A stretch of DNA of 64,000 nucleotides from Geobacillus subterraneus. GTDB taxonomy: Bacteria > Bacillota > Bacilli > Bacillales > Anoxybacillaceae. Positions 47,053 to 57,067 of the stretch are shown in pieces. The notes beneath the pieces are model-generated. The model saw nothing but the letters and a program-made list of their open reading frames with translations, was not told the origin of the DNA and did not search any database. The stretch spans positions 1,984,001-2,048,000 of the forward strand of contig NZ_CP014342.1 of the NCBI RefSeq assembly GCF_001618685.1. The letters run 5' to 3'. Both the position numbers and the translations under genes were made by a program. How positions within the stretch are numbered: the stretch's first letter is position 1; each line of letters opens with the position of its first letter.

Positions 47053-47314
47053 CGTCACCTCTGACAAGGGGCGTCACCTCGCTTCCCGTTTTTGCCATCC
47101 ACACCCATTCCGATTTGGCTGTCGACGCCTCGCCTTTTCCCTATTAGTATACGTACGCCGCCGCCAATCCGTGACAATCGCCCAAACGAACAGCCGGCCG
47201 GCTGATCTTAGCACGGAAAAGTTTGTATATTTTTATTCAAATCGGCGGCCGTTTACGCATCGGAAATAAAAAAGCGACGTGAGCTGGGGCGGGAAGGGCG
47301 GAGCGAGAAATGCA
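47053..47314. other. Upstream region of spoVK
   Basis: About 260 bp with no gene. A GTATACTAAT stretch on the minus strand near 47145-47155 could be a sporulation-type -10 for spoVK, but the -35 is not convincing. Confidence 0.4.
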
Positions 47315-47346
47315 GAAAAAAGACGCCCCCCCTAAGGAGAGCGTCT
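47315..47346 (-). terminator. Terminator after hfq
   Basis: AGACGC and GCGTCT pair around a 14-base loop; six T follow on the minus strand. Confidence 0.75.
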
Positions 47347-47376
47347 CTTTTCTCGGCGGCTTATGTACCGGCGGCA

Positions 47377-47604
47377 TCATTGCTCGGTTTCAAACTGGAT
47401 GTTCCGCTCCGGCGCAAACGTCGAAATCGCATGTTTGTAGATGAGCTGCTGTTTTCCTTGCACTTCGAGCAACACGGTGAAGTTGTCAAAGCCTTTAATG
47501 TACCCGCGCAGCTGGAAGCCGTTCAATAAGAACACAGTTACTTGGATGCTTTCTTTGCGCAGCTGGTTTAAAAACTGGTCTTGAATGTTGATCGTATTTT
47601 TCAT
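47377..47604 (-). CDS. hfq: RNA chaperone Hfq
   Basis: 75 residues. Sm1 ([20 protein letters not shown]) and Sm2 ([12 protein letters not shown]) motifs are complete, with the proximal-face YKH. A hexameric RNA-binding ring that in Gram-positive species has a milder role than in enterobacteria. GGAGGACG precedes the ATG. It follows miaA by 34 bp. Confidence 0.98.
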   Translation of the reverse strand: MKNTINIQDQFLNQLRKESIQVTVFLLNGFQLRGYIKGFDNFTVLLEVQGKQQLIYKHAISTFAPERNIQFETEQ

Positions 47605-47638
47605 GGAACGTCCTCCTCTTTTCTCTCTAAGGATATGG

Positions 47639-48586
47639 TTATATATTCGCTTCGAGTTGAAGCTTTCCTGCTATGTAGTGAAAAATTTCCTCCACCTTGG
47701 CGGCGAACTGTTCGGGGTCCGTCATGTCAAACCATCTAACCGGCATTTGGTTGCGAAACCATGTCAGCTGCCGTTTCGCATAGCGGCGTGAATTTTGTTT
47801 CAGCTGCTCGATCGCTTCGTCGAGGGAGACGCGGCCGTCAAAATAGTCGTACAGCTCTTTGTAGCCGATCGCCTGCACCGCCTGACAATCGCGCAAGCCG
47901 CGGTCGTACAGCGACTTCACCTCTTCCATCAGCCCCCCGGCGATCATCTCGTCGACCCGTTCATTAATGCGGCGGTAAAGCACGTTCCGCTCCGCCGTCA
48001 ATCCGATGATGGCCGTTTCGTATAAAAGCTGCCGCTGCTGCCCCCGCTGCCACTCACTGAACGGTTTCCCGGTGCAATGATACACTTCGAGCGCACGAAT
48101 GACGCGGCGGATGTTGTGCGGATGGATGCGCGCTGCGCTTTCCGGATCAACCGTCTCAAGCTGCCTGTAAAGCACTTCCGCCCCTTGCTCGGCTGCCAGC
48201 TGTTTAAGCGCTCGGCGATATGCTTCATCGGAAGGGGCATCGGAAAATTGGTAATCGTAAATGGCGGCTTGAATGTACAGCCCGGTGCCGCCGACGATGA
48301 TCGGCAGCCGGCCGCGCGCGGAAATATCGGCAATAAGCGCACGGGCGAGCCGCTGAAATTCGACGACGGAAAACGGTTCGCACGGCTCTTTAATGTCGAG
48401 CAAATGGTGCGGAACCCCTTCCATTTCATCCGGCTTCACTTTCGCGGTGCCGATGTCCATTCCTTTATAAATTTGCATCGAATCGCCGCTGATGATTTCC
48501 CCGCCCAGCTTTTTCGCCAACGCGATGCCGAGCTTCGTTTTGCCGACTGCCGTCGGTCCGACGATGACAACGACTTTTTCTGCCAT
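47639..48586 (-). CDS. miaA: tRNA dimethylallyltransferase
   Basis: 315 residues. P-loop [20 protein letters not shown], the substrate motif [20 protein letters not shown] and the later [17 protein letters not shown] region match MiaA. It adds the isopentenyl group to A37 of tRNAs that read UNN codons. MiaB, which methylthiolates the same base, is encoded at 61204, so both steps of ms2i6A formation are in this window. It is upstream of hfq in one operon. Confidence 0.97.
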   Translation of the reverse strand: MAEKVVVIVGPTAVGKTKLGIALAKKLGGEIISGDSMQIYKGMDIGTAKVKPDEMEGVPHHLLDIKEPCEPFSVVEFQRLARALIADISARGRLPIIVGGTGLYIQAAIYDYQFSDAPSDEAYRRALKQLAAEQGAEVLYRQLETVDPESAARIHPHNIRRVIRALEVYHCTGKPFSEWQRGQQRQLLYETAIIGLTAERNVLYRRINERVDEMIAGGLMEEVKSLYDRGLRDCQAVQAIGYKELYDYFDGRVSLDEAIEQLKQNSRRYAKRQLTWFRNQMPVRWFDMTDPEQFAAKVEEIFHYIAGKLQLEANI

Positions 48587-48751
48587 GGTGTGCCACTGCT
48601 TTCTGTTGCTAAACTCGTATCAAACACCATTATACATAAAAACGGCAACGCATGAAACAATTTCTTTCCTACGTTTTCGCCATCCGCCCGCCGTTTTATA
48701 CATAGCAACGCGAAAAATTGCCGTCCGTTCCTTTCGCCGCGCCGAACGGGG

Positions 48752-48782
48752 CAAAAAAAATGAACGCCGTCAGAGGCGTTCA
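48752..48782 (-). terminator. Terminator after the chemoreceptor gene
   Basis: TGAACGCC and GGCGTTCA pair around a six-base loop; eight T follow on the minus strand. Confidence 0.92.
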
Positions 48783-48785
48783 TCA

Positions 48786-50477
48786 TCAGAGCGAAAATTT
48801 GCCGACAATCGCCTGCAAATCATCAGCCATTTTCGACAGCGATGCAGCGGAAGCTGAAATTTCTTCCATTGATGCCAGCTGTTCCTCGGTCGCCGCCGAT
48901 ACTTCCTGCGTGCCGGCCGATGTCGATTCGGCGACGTCAGCAACAAGCCGAACGGAACGTACGATTTGTTCCGAGGAAGCGGCCATCTCGCCAACCGAAG
49001 CCGATACGTCGCGAATTTGCGCGGCCACTCCGTCAACGGCGGCGCGGATTTGAGCAAACGTCTCGCCCGAAGCGCGGATGACTCCCGTTCCGGCTGTCAC
49101 TTCATTGACGACCGATTCCATCGATTGGACGGCATGAGCCGTTTCTTCTTGAATGGCAGCGATCAATTCTGCGATTTGCCGCGCCGATTCGGCCGATTGC
49201 TCCGCCAGCTTCCGCACTTCATCGGCGACGACGGCGAAGCCGCGCCCGTGCTCGCCGGCGCGTGCGGCCTCAATGGCGGCGTTTAAGGCGAGCAAGTTCG
49301 TCTGCGCCGCAATGTTGCGAATCGCCTCAATAATCGAGCCGATTTGCTCAGAACGGCGGCCGAGCCCTTTAATCACTTCGGCCAGCTGTTCGACCGTGTC
49401 GTTCACCTTGTTCATTTGCGCGACGCTCGCCTCGATCGTTTGTCCGCCGTCCGCGGCTTGTTTCGATGTTTCAGCGGCGATAGCCGCGACGCGTTGCGCG
49501 CGCTCGGAGATTTGCCCGATTTGTTCGGACATGGAGTCGACGGCGGCCGATGTTTCTTCGACGCTTTGCATTTGCTTGTCCACACCGGAAGCAACGCCTT
49601 GAATCGTCATGGCGATTTGCTCGGTCGCTTTGCTCGTTTGTTCGGCGCTCGCCGCCAGCTCTTCTGAGGAAGCGGCGACTTGTTCGGCATTTTGCGCCAC
49701 TTCATGCAGCACGCCGCGCAAGTTTTTCGCCATTTGTTCAAACGAAGCGGCAAGTTCACCGATTTCATCGCGGTTGCGCACGCCGGTTTTCGTCTCGGTC
49801 AAATCGCCGGCGGCAATCCGCTTCGCTGCCTCTGACAGAGCAAGCAGCGGGCGGGAAAGCGAACGGCTGATGTAATAGCTGACGATCGCCCCGGCCGCTA
49901 CCGCCAACACACCGACAATGACGATAAGCCGGCGAACGGCGGCGGCTGATGCGCTCGCGTCATGGCTCGCTTGGTCTACTTCCTGTTGCTGCAAGGCAAC
50001 GAACTCGTTAATTTTTTGATCAAATTGGGTCGTTATGTCGCGCCCGGTTGTCATGACGAGCGCGGTATATTGCTCCGGTTTGTTTTGATCCTTCAATTCA
50101 AACGCTTTTTGGCCGAGCGCGTAAAACTGTTGCTCAAGCAAATCGAGATCAGCCAGCAGCTGTTTCGTTGTTTCTTGCGTTAACGAAACTGCGAGCTTTT
50201 CGCTTGTTTTTTTGTACTCCTCATGCGCCTTTTCAAAGTTTTCCCGCGACGTCTCGTCACCGGTCAACAAATAGCCGCGCATGCTGCCGACTTGGCGGCG
50301 GACGAGCACTTCAAGCTGTTTCGCATTTGCGAGTTTGGGCATGCGATTGTCGGTAACGTCCGTGTATGTACGGTCAAGCGTTGAAATCTCGTAATAAGCG
50401 AAACCGACCAGCAGCACAATTAACACGTAGACGAGACCGAAGCCAGCGAGCAGTTTTTTGCGAACGGTCATCTTCAT
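48786..50477 (-). CDS. Methyl-accepting chemotaxis protein
   Basis: 563 residues from the ATG at 50477 ([20 protein letters not shown]), GGGGGATG upstream. Membrane helices at 9-28 and 182-203 bracket a ~150-residue sensor that is helical ([20 protein letters not shown]), of the four-helix-bundle MCP type. HAMP at about 204-257, then the signalling coiled coil with its hairpin tip [20 protein letters not shown]. The ligand is unknown. It stands alone between miaA and an MFS gene. Confidence 0.93.
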   Translation of the reverse strand: MKMTVRKKLLAGFGLVYVLIVLLVGFAYYEISTLDRTYTDVTDNRMPKLANAKQLEVLVRRQVGSMRGYLLTGDETSRENFEKAHEEYKKTSEKLAVSLTQETTKQLLADLDLLEQQFYALGQKAFELKDQNKPEQYTALVMTTGRDITTQFDQKINEFVALQQQEVDQASHDASASAAAVRRLIVIVGVLAVAAGAIVSYYISRSLSRPLLALSEAAKRIAAGDLTETKTGVRNRDEIGELAASFEQMAKNLRGVLHEVAQNAEQVAASSEELAASAEQTSKATEQIAMTIQGVASGVDKQMQSVEETSAAVDSMSEQIGQISERAQRVAAIAAETSKQAADGGQTIEASVAQMNKVNDTVEQLAEVIKGLGRRSEQIGSIIEAIRNIAAQTNLLALNAAIEAARAGEHGRGFAVVADEVRKLAEQSAESARQIAELIAAIQEETAHAVQSMESVVNEVTAGTGVIRASGETFAQIRAAVDGVAAQIRDVSASVGEMAASSEQIVRSVRLVADVAESTSAGTQEVSAATEEQLASMEEISASAASLSKMADDLQAIVGKFSL

Positions 50478-50602
50478 CGATACATCCCCCGTTTTTGTAA
50501 TGAAATCAGTCGTTCCACTTATATTATCGGATGATAGCCGCCGATGTTTAGCCATTTTTTGACGGACGTGCCGCGGCGGCAGCATTCCTCCTTCGACCGA
50601 CT

Positions 50603-51952
50603 TTATGTCGTCCCCTCCGGCTGCCACGTGTTTCGGCTGGCTTCCGCTTCATCGCGGATAAAAAAGGAGGTAATGAGCGCGATGATGCTGCCAATTAAGC
50701 CAAATAAAAACAGGTGGCGAATGCCGGTCATAAATGTCGGCGCCTGCGCCAAAAACGCCCCCATCACCGTGACGCCGATCGCCGTGCCGATATTGCGGCA
50801 AAACATAAAAAAGGAAGTTGCAATCCCCTTTTCGTGGGCATCGGCCAATTGCTGCGAGCCGATGACGCCAACGGTCGACGTCAAGCCGAACGATAGCCCT
50901 TGCAAAAACATGATGAAAAAGACGTACCAAAACCCATGGCTTTCATTAAGCAAGGCGAGGAAAAGGCCGGAAGCGACAAGCAGCACGTTGCCGATGATCA
51001 GAAGCGGGCGGTAGCCATAGCGCAAAATCCACTTCCCCGCTGGCACGGCGGCGATCATCCAGCCGACAGACGAGCCAAGCAAAGCAACACCGCTCATAAA
51101 CACGGACAAGTGGGCGACATTTTGCAAAAAGAGCGGGATGTAGCTTGACGTCCCAAACAAGGCGACACAGCTGACAAAGCCATTAATGTTCATCCATTTA
51201 AGCGTCCGATGATGGACAAGCGACAGCGGCACAAGCGGAGATGGCTGCCGTTTTTCGAAATAATAAAAGGCGACAAGCAACAACGCCCCGACCGCACCGT
51301 ACCACCATTGCCCCCGTTCAACGACCGTCACAAGCAAAAGCAGGCTGATCGCCGCCGCAAACAGCGCCGCGCCCATATAGTCGACCGCCGCCCGCTTCGG
51401 TTCATACACTTCTTTATACGGAAGCAGCGTCAAAAGCGAGAGCAAGCAAATCGGAATGTTGACATAAAAAACCCAGCGCCATGTCGCATACTCGACAAAC
51501 AGCGAACCTAAAAGCGGCGCCAACACGGCAGAAAGTCCCCACATGGCCGTAAAAAATGCTTGGATTTTTCCACGCTTTTCCACGGGGAACAAATCGCCGG
51601 CGATAATTGCCGGAAACGGCATCATAAATCCGGCCCCCACCCCTTGCAAGGCGCGGAATAAAACAAGCTGCACCATGTTTTGCGACAACCCGCAAAGAAG
51701 TGAGCCGATTAGAAATAAAATAATGCCAAAGCTGAATACTTTTTTGCGGCCGAATAAGTCCGACAGGCGACCGGCAATCGGCGACAGGACGGTGGTCGTA
51801 ATCATGTACGATGCAAACGTCCACGCATACAGGGAAAATTCCCCAAGCTCTTTGGCGATGATCGGCATCGTCGTGTTCATAATCGTCGTATCCATAGACG
51901 CGACGAGCATCGCCAGCACGATGCTGATCATGACCGACAGGCGGCTGTTCAT
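50603..51952 (-). CDS. MFS drug:proton antiporter (DHA2-like)
   Basis: 449 residues, about 12-14 membrane helices. Asp/Thr-rich helix 1 [20 protein letters not shown], motif A in [16 protein letters not shown] and the antiporter motif C region [20 protein letters not shown] are typical of multidrug exporters. AAAGGAGG precedes the ATG. It is divergent from the BCCT transporter across about 190 bp. No regulator gene is next to it. Confidence 0.88.
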   Translation of the reverse strand: MNSRLSVMISIVLAMLVASMDTTIMNTTMPIIAKELGEFSLYAWTFASYMITTTVLSPIAGRLSDLFGRKKVFSFGIILFLIGSLLCGLSQNMVQLVLFRALQGVGAGFMMPFPAIIAGDLFPVEKRGKIQAFFTAMWGLSAVLAPLLGSLFVEYATWRWVFYVNIPICLLSLLTLLPYKEVYEPKRAAVDYMGAALFAAAISLLLLVTVVERGQWWYGAVGALLLVAFYYFEKRQPSPLVPLSLVHHRTLKWMNINGFVSCVALFGTSSYIPLFLQNVAHLSVFMSGVALLGSSVGWMIAAVPAGKWILRYGYRPLLIIGNVLLVASGLFLALLNESHGFWYVFFIMFLQGLSFGLTSTVGVIGSQQLADAHEKGIATSFFMFCRNIGTAIGVTVMGAFLAQAPTFMTGIRHLFLFGLIGSIIALITSFFIRDEAEASRNTWQPEGTT

Positions 51953-52146
51953 ACCAATGACCTCCTTTTTTAAGTAAGCTACGAATATTTTATTTTACAT
52001 GATAAAAAATGATGGCACCAAATGATATGCGTTGAACATCCGAATCATTTGTATTCGTTGTCGAATTTTGTTACCCTGTAAATGGAAATCCCCAAAACTG
52101 CTAACCTGACTCCCATCATATCATCGCGCCAGTAAGGAGGAGAGAG

Positions 52147-53667
52147 ATGAAAAAAACGACGATTGTCTTTTCGATTTCGATTGTGATTGCCATTGCGTTT
52201 ATTATTTGGGGGATGATTCCGGAATCTTTATGGCCGCGCTACAATTTAAATGCGGTCAGCAGCGCGGTACACACGTTTCTAATCGATAAATTCGGCTGGT
52301 TTTATTTGCTCAGCGCTTCGTTGTTTTTAGCGTTTTGTTTGTTTCTCATTTTTTCCCGCTACGGAAATATCCGTCTTGGCCGCGACGGAGAAAAACCGGA
52401 ATACAGCTATATGACATGGTTTGCCATGCTGTTCAGCGCCGGAATGGGAATCGGGTTAGTGTTTTGGGGAGTGGCCGAACCGATGTCCCACTATTACACG
52501 CCGCCAACAGGGGAAGGGGCGACAGCGGAAGCGGCCCGTCTGGCGATGCGCTACTCGTTTTTCCATTGGGGGCTGCATCCATGGGCGATCTACGGTGTCC
52601 TGGCCTTGGCGCTCGCTTACTTCCAGTTTCGCAAACGGGAGGCCGGTGTTGTTAGCCGCACGCTGCGCCCGCTGTTTGGCGCACGCACAGAAGGCGGCCT
52701 CGGGGTAGCCATTGATACATTAGCCGTCTACGCAACCGTGTTTGGCGTCGCCACTTCGTTAGGGCTGGGAGCCATTCAAATTAGCGGGGGATTGCATCAG
52801 CTGTTTCCCCGTATTTCAAACAGCTTTTCGACGCAGCTGCTCATCATTGTCGTAGTCACTGTCTTGTTTATGCTCTCAGCGCAAACCGGCCTTAACAAAG
52901 GCATAAAATGGCTGAGCAACTTAAATATTGCGCTCGCGTTGCTGCTCATGGTTTTCATGCTGTTTGCCGGGCCGACGAATTTTATCATGGATGTGTTCAC
53001 AGCAACGATCGGGACGTACTTGCAAAACCTCCCGTCGATGAGTTTCCGGCTGAACCCGTTTGAACAAAATGATTGGCCGAAAGTGTGGACCATTTTTTAT
53101 TGGGCGTGGTGGATCGCGTGGGCGCCGTTTGTCGGGACGTTCATCGCCCGCATTTCCCGCGGGCGCACGATCCGTGAATTTATGATCGGCGTTTTGGCAG
53201 TTCCAACGATTTTCAGTGCTCTCTGGTTTTCTGTTTTTGGCGGTTCGGCCCTTTATCTCGAACAGTTCCGACATGCCGGCATTGGCGAAGTGATGAATGA
53301 AAAAGGGATAGAAACAGCCTTGTTCTTTACATTCGAACATTTCCCGCTCGCTACATTGCTTTCGGGAATCGCCATTTTGCTCATTTGCACGTTTTTTGTC
53401 ACATCGGCCGACTCGGCGACGTTTGTGCTTGGGATGCAGACGACCAACGGCAGCTTAAACCCGCCAAACTCGGTCAAATTCGTCTGGGGCATTGTCCAAT
53501 CAGCGACAGCGGCCATCCTTCTGTTCGTCGGCGGACTTGAATCGCTGCAGACAGCATCTATTATCGCCGCGTTCCCATTTGCGATCATCATGATTTTGAT
53601 CGTTCTGGCCCTTATCCGCTCCTTCCAGCAAGAAACAGCGCGAAAAGCGCAAAAACCTGTCGAATAA
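52147..53667 (+). CDS. BCCT-family glycine betaine transporter (OpuD-like)
   Basis: 506 residues, 12 membrane helices. The BCCT signatures are clear: AGMGIGLVFWGVAEPMSHYY with the cation-binding Gly-rich helix, HWGLHPWAIYG, and the Trp-rich segment FYWAWWIAWAPFVGTFIARI in helix 8, where betaine is bound by an aromatic box. It imports betaine-type osmoprotectants with sodium. The charged C-terminal tail is short, unlike the long osmosensing tail of BetP. AAGGAGG precedes the ATG. OpuD of B. subtilis has about the same length (512). Confidence 0.92.
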   Translation: MKKTTIVFSISIVIAIAFIIWGMIPESLWPRYNLNAVSSAVHTFLIDKFGWFYLLSASLFLAFCLFLIFSRYGNIRLGRDGEKPEYSYMTWFAMLFSAGMGIGLVFWGVAEPMSHYYTPPTGEGATAEAARLAMRYSFFHWGLHPWAIYGVLALALAYFQFRKREAGVVSRTLRPLFGARTEGGLGVAIDTLAVYATVFGVATSLGLGAIQISGGLHQLFPRISNSFSTQLLIIVVVTVLFMLSAQTGLNKGIKWLSNLNIALALLLMVFMLFAGPTNFIMDVFTATIGTYLQNLPSMSFRLNPFEQNDWPKVWTIFYWAWWIAWAPFVGTFIARISRGRTIREFMIGVLAVPTIFSALWFSVFGGSALYLEQFRHAGIGEVMNEKGIETALFFTFEHFPLATLLSGIAILLICTFFVTSADSATFVLGMQTTNGSLNPPNSVKFVWGIVQSATAAILLFVGGLESLQTASIIAAFPFAIIMILIVLALIRSFQQETARKAQKPVE

Positions 53668-53671
53668 TGAC

Positions 53672-53708
53672 TAAAGGTGTCCCGCTTTTAAGGACACCTT
53701 TTCTTATT
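53672..53708 (+). terminator. Terminator after the BCCT gene
   Basis: AAAGGTGTCC and GGACACCTTT pair around an A/T-rich loop; TTCTTATTT follows. Confidence 0.88.
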
Positions 53709-53794
53709 TATATACCTAATGATTGTCAAACGCTATCATTCACACCGCCCTCCTGATGGGCAGCTACGGCAAAGGTCATGCATCGAAAGCACAA

Positions 53795-53843
53795 GAAAAA
53801 GGCTGCCCGCCAAAACCACAAAGCGCTTTATGCGAGCAGCCTT
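53795..53843 (-). terminator. Terminator after the LytE-type gene
   Basis: AAGGCTGCCCGC (799-810) pairs with GCGAGCAGCCTT (832-843) with one mismatch; TTTTTC follows on the minus strand. Confidence 0.75.
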
Positions 53844-53899
53844 CCGCCGCATTCGGTTATGTGTTTAGGCGACAGGCAAAACGCCCATCCCCCATTCCG

Positions 53900-54922
53900 T
53901 TAGTTAAGCACCCGAACCGCTTTTACAAACCGCGTTTTCCAATACGAGGAAGTGAGCGATGAATACGTAACGCCTAACGAAACAGTCGCATTGATCATTT
54001 GCCCGTTGCCGGCATAAATGCCGACGTGGTTGATCGTGCCGTTCGAATCGGTGTCAAAAAAGACGAGATCGCCTTTTTGCAATTGGTTAAACGACACCGT
54101 TCTTCCGGCTTGCGCTTGGGCCGATGATGTGCGCGGCAGCGAAATGCCCGCCTCGCTAAAGACGCGCATCGTAAACGAAGAGCAGTCAAACACATCGGTG
54201 CGCGATGGGCTCGCCCCGTACAAATATCTCGCCCCTAAATATTTTTCACCGATTTCGATGATTCGGTCGGCAAGTGAAGCGGACGATTCAGCCGCAACCG
54301 GCTTGACGGCCGATACGCTTTGCTCGGCGCGGACAGCGGTTGCTCCGCCCGCCACTTTAATGGCTTGGCCGATGCGAATCACGTTCGGGTTCGTAATTTG
54401 CGGGTTAAGCGCCAACAGACGGTCGACGGTCGTTTGAAACTTGTTGGCAATCCCCGACAATGTGTCCCCTTTTTGGACGATGTACTGGCCGTTCACAGCC
54501 GCGGCCGCCGGCTGCACAGTATATGTATTTGTGCTTGCCTGTCCGCCCGTTACTTGGAGCGCTTGTCCGGCGCGGATAAAGTTCGGATCGGCAATGCTTG
54601 GATTCAGCTTGAGCAACGCGTCTACCGTTGTGCCAAACTTCCGGGCAATTCCGCTTAACGTGTCGCCGGGCTGAACGGTGTATGTATTGGAAACGGCTTG
54701 TTCGCTCTCGCTTTGTTCATCGATTTGCAATACTTGACCTGGAAAAATGAGATCAGAAGATAAATGGTTTTGTTGTTTTAATCGATCAACGGTCGTATCA
54801 TATTTCTTCGCAATTCCCGAGAGCGTATCGCCTTTTTGCACCGTATAGCTCGCGGCTGAAGCGGCATGGCCGGCTAATAACGATCCGATCAATGTTCCGG
54901 TAAATAGAAGTGTTTTTTTCAT
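53900..54922 (-). CDS. lytE: LytE-type D,L-endopeptidase (3 LysM + NlpC/P60)
   Basis: 340 residues. Signal peptide (to about AASAAS, residue 24), then three LysM domains (SYTVQKGDTLSGIAKKYDTT; TYTVQPGDTLSGIARKFGTT; QYIVQKGDTLSGIANKFQTT) and a C-terminal NlpC/P60 domain with Cys in DVFDCSSFTMRVF and His in GTINHVGIYAGNGQMINA. It cuts the gamma-D-Glu-mesoDAP bond in peptidoglycan. Architecture and length match LytE of B. subtilis (334 residues, three LysM), and a consensus WalR site lies upstream. CwlS, with four LysM, is less likely. Confidence 0.9.
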   Translation of the reverse strand: MKKTLLFTGTLIGSLLAGHAASAASYTVQKGDTLSGIAKKYDTTVDRLKQQNHLSSDLIFPGQVLQIDEQSESEQAVSNTYTVQPGDTLSGIARKFGTTVDALLKLNPSIADPNFIRAGQALQVTGGQASTNTYTVQPAAAAVNGQYIVQKGDTLSGIANKFQTTVDRLLALNPQITNPNVIRIGQAIKVAGGATAVRAEQSVSAVKPVAAESSASLADRIIEIGEKYLGARYLYGASPSRTDVFDCSSFTMRVFSEAGISLPRTSSAQAQAGRTVSFNQLQKGDLVFFDTDSNGTINHVGIYAGNGQMINATVSLGVTYSSLTSSYWKTRFVKAVRVLN

Positions 54923-55022
54923 GCTGCATCCCCCTATGACATCAATTTGACATTCCTCTATTTCTTTAGGTAAATTTCGCTATCACTCTACAAAATTCGC
55001 CATGTATTCCTGCACATGAGCC

Positions 55023-55028
55023 ATTATA
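55023..55028 (-). promoter_or_regulatory. -10 element of the lytE-type gene
   Basis: TATAAT on the minus strand. The -35 position 17 bp upstream (CAGACG) is poor, consistent with activation by WalR bound further upstream. Confidence 0.55.
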
Positions 55029-55072
55029 GTAAAATAAAAACAAGACGTCTGTAACAAGAAGAATAAAAGTAG

Positions 55073-55089
55073 ATTACAAAATGATTACA
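55073..55089 (-). promoter_or_regulatory. WalR binding site upstream of the lytE-type gene
   Basis: TGTAAT-CATTT-TGTAAT on the minus strand fits TGTWAH-N5-TGTWAH at every position. It lies about 45 bp above the -10 and 150 bp above the ATG, and it abuts the T-run of the mutL terminator. Confidence 0.8.
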
Positions 55090-55117
55090 AAAAAAGCTCC
55101 CTTGTCACAAAGGGAGC
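55089..55117 (-). terminator. Terminator after mutL
   Basis: GCTCCCTT and AAGGGAGC (exact complements, 55096-55117) with a six-base loop; seven T follow on the minus strand. Confidence 0.92.
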
Positions 55118-55122
55118 GTCAT

Positions 55123-57054
55123 TTACATTACCCGTTTAAATAACTTTTCAATTTCATAGGTTGAAAAATGCACGATGATGGGCCGGCCGTGCGGGCAAGT
55201 GAACGGGTCGGTTGTCTTCCGCAACGCTTCGAGCAAAACGAAGATTTCATCGTTGCGCAAATGTTGGTTCGCTTTAATGGCGCGCTTGCAGCTCATCATG
55301 ATGGCGGCTTGCTCGCGCAGCTGCTTGATATCGACCGTTTTGGCCGCCAGTACGTGTTCAATCATTTCCTCGATGATTTCTTTTTCTTTCCCTTTCGGAA
55401 ACCACACAGGATGGGAGCGAACGAGAAACGCCCGTAGGCCGAACGGTTCAAGAAATACGCCGCAGCGGGCGAGTTCGTCGCGGCAGGCGGCGATTCGCTC
55501 GTATTCATCGGCCGGGTATTCAAACGTCAGCGGAACGAGCAGCTCTTGCACCTCATTGGTCACTTCACCAAGTTTTTCCCGGAAATATTCGTAGTTGACC
55601 CGTTCTTGCGCCGCATGCTGATCGATCATATAGAGCCCGTGTTCATTCTCAGCCAAAATATACGTGCCGTGCAGCTGACCGATTGGATAAAGCGGCGGGA
55701 GGCGGTCGGCCGCCGGTTTCCCGTCGGCCCGTCCGGTATCCGGCAGGTGCGCCGCCGGTTTTTCCCCGGCCTCGGCAGCCGGCTTCGGCTCGGCCATAAA
55801 CGCGTCATCAGCACCCGCCTTTTTTTCTGAAATTATCGGCGCCGCCGCTTCTTCCCATCGGGCAGGCGCATCGGCTTGGGCGGCGGCGGGAGGCGGGCCA
55901 AGCGTTTCTTTGCCGGCTAAAGGCGCTGCTGCGGTCACATCGCTCGTTTCCCCCGCTTTTCCGTCGAGCGGGGCGGCTGGTTCATGAACGCGGTGGGCCA
56001 ATGTCCAGGCCGCTTGCTCCGCCTTCGCTTTGGCCGTTTTGCTGTCGGCAGATACGGATGGAATGAGCGTCCGTCGGCGGAACGCTTGGCGGATTGCAGC
56101 GGTGACGAGCTCGTTTAACTCGGCTTCTTTGCTGAAGCGGACCTCGAGTTTCGCTGGATGGACGTTCACATCCACGAGCACCGGATCCATGTCAATCGCG
56201 AGAAATACAATCGGATAGCGGCCGATCGGCAACAACGTATGGTAGCCGGCCTCAATCGCCTTCATCAGCGGCATGTTGCGCACGTAGCGCCCGTTGACAA
56301 TGAGCGATATATAATTGCGCGAAGCGCGCGTCACTTCCGGCAAGGAAACATAGCCGCGAACAGTAAAATCGAGCGACTCCGCCTCAAGCGGTATCATTTG
56401 CTTCGCCGTTTCCATGCCGTAAATGGCGGCGAGCACATGCCGGACATCACCGCTTCCGTTTGTCGCAAGCAACGTTTTGCCGTGATGGCGAAGCCGGAAC
56501 GACACGTCCGGATGAGCAAGCGCTAACCGGTTGACGACATCGGCCGCATGACCGAGCTCAGTATGGATCGTTTTCATATATTTCAGCCTTGCCGGGGTGT
56601 TGAAAAATAAGTTGGACACCGTGATGTCCGTTCCTTTGCGCCCGGCTGCCCGTTCGCAAGATATGAGCGCACCGCCTTGTAACACAAGCTTCGTCCCCGG
56701 GCCGCGTCCAGTGCTGGTCACCAGCTCCACTTCGGACACCGAGGCAATGCTCGGCAGCGCCTCACCGCGAAAGCCAAGCGTGCGAATGCGGAACAAATCG
56801 TGTTCGTCTTGAATTTTGCTTGTCGCATGCCGTTCAAAAGCGAGAAGACAGTCATCCTCTTCCATTCCGTCACCGTTGTCAATAATGCGGATTTTCGTCA
56901 TCCCGGCTTCCTCGAGTTCAATGTCAATCACCGTGCTATGGGCGTCGATGGCGTTCTCGACGAGCTCTTTCACCACCGAAGCCGGCCGTTCGACCACTTC
57001 GCCAGCGGCGATTTTGTTCGCTAGCTGATCGTCGAGCTTGCGAATGCGTCCCAT
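55123..57054 (-). CDS. mutL: DNA mismatch repair endonuclease MutL
   Basis: 643 residues from the ATG at 57054 ([20 protein letters not shown]), GGAGGTGGGG upstream. The GHKL ATPase domain (to ~330) has [23 protein letters not shown] and [15 protein letters not shown]. An Ala/Pro/Glu-rich linker (~345-450) precedes the C-terminal dimerisation and nuclease domain with the metal-binding [12 protein letters not shown] motif and [10 protein letters not shown], so it should nick DNA itself, as expected without MutH. Follows mutS by 13 bp. Confidence 0.97.
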   Translation of the reverse strand: MGRIRKLDDQLANKIAAGEVVERPASVVKELVENAIDAHSTVIDIELEEAGMTKIRIIDNGDGMEEDDCLLAFERHATSKIQDEHDLFRIRTLGFRGEALPSIASVSEVELVTSTGRGPGTKLVLQGGALISCERAAGRKGTDITVSNLFFNTPARLKYMKTIHTELGHAADVVNRLALAHPDVSFRLRHHGKTLLATNGSGDVRHVLAAIYGMETAKQMIPLEAESLDFTVRGYVSLPEVTRASRNYISLIVNGRYVRNMPLMKAIEAGYHTLLPIGRYPIVFLAIDMDPVLVDVNVHPAKLEVRFSKEAELNELVTAAIRQAFRRRTLIPSVSADSKTAKAKAEQAAWTLAHRVHEPAAPLDGKAGETSDVTAAAPLAGKETLGPPPAAAQADAPARWEEAAAPIISEKKAGADDAFMAEPKPAAEAGEKPAAHLPDTGRADGKPAADRLPPLYPIGQLHGTYILAENEHGLYMIDQHAAQERVNYEYFREKLGEVTNEVQELLVPLTFEYPADEYERIAACRDELARCGVFLEPFGLRAFLVRSHPVWFPKGKEKEIIEEMIEHVLAAKTVDIKQLREQAAIMMSCKRAIKANQHLRNDEIFVLLEALRKTTDPFTCPHGRPIIVHFSTYEIEKLFKRVM

Positions 57055-57067
57055 CGCCCCACCTCCG

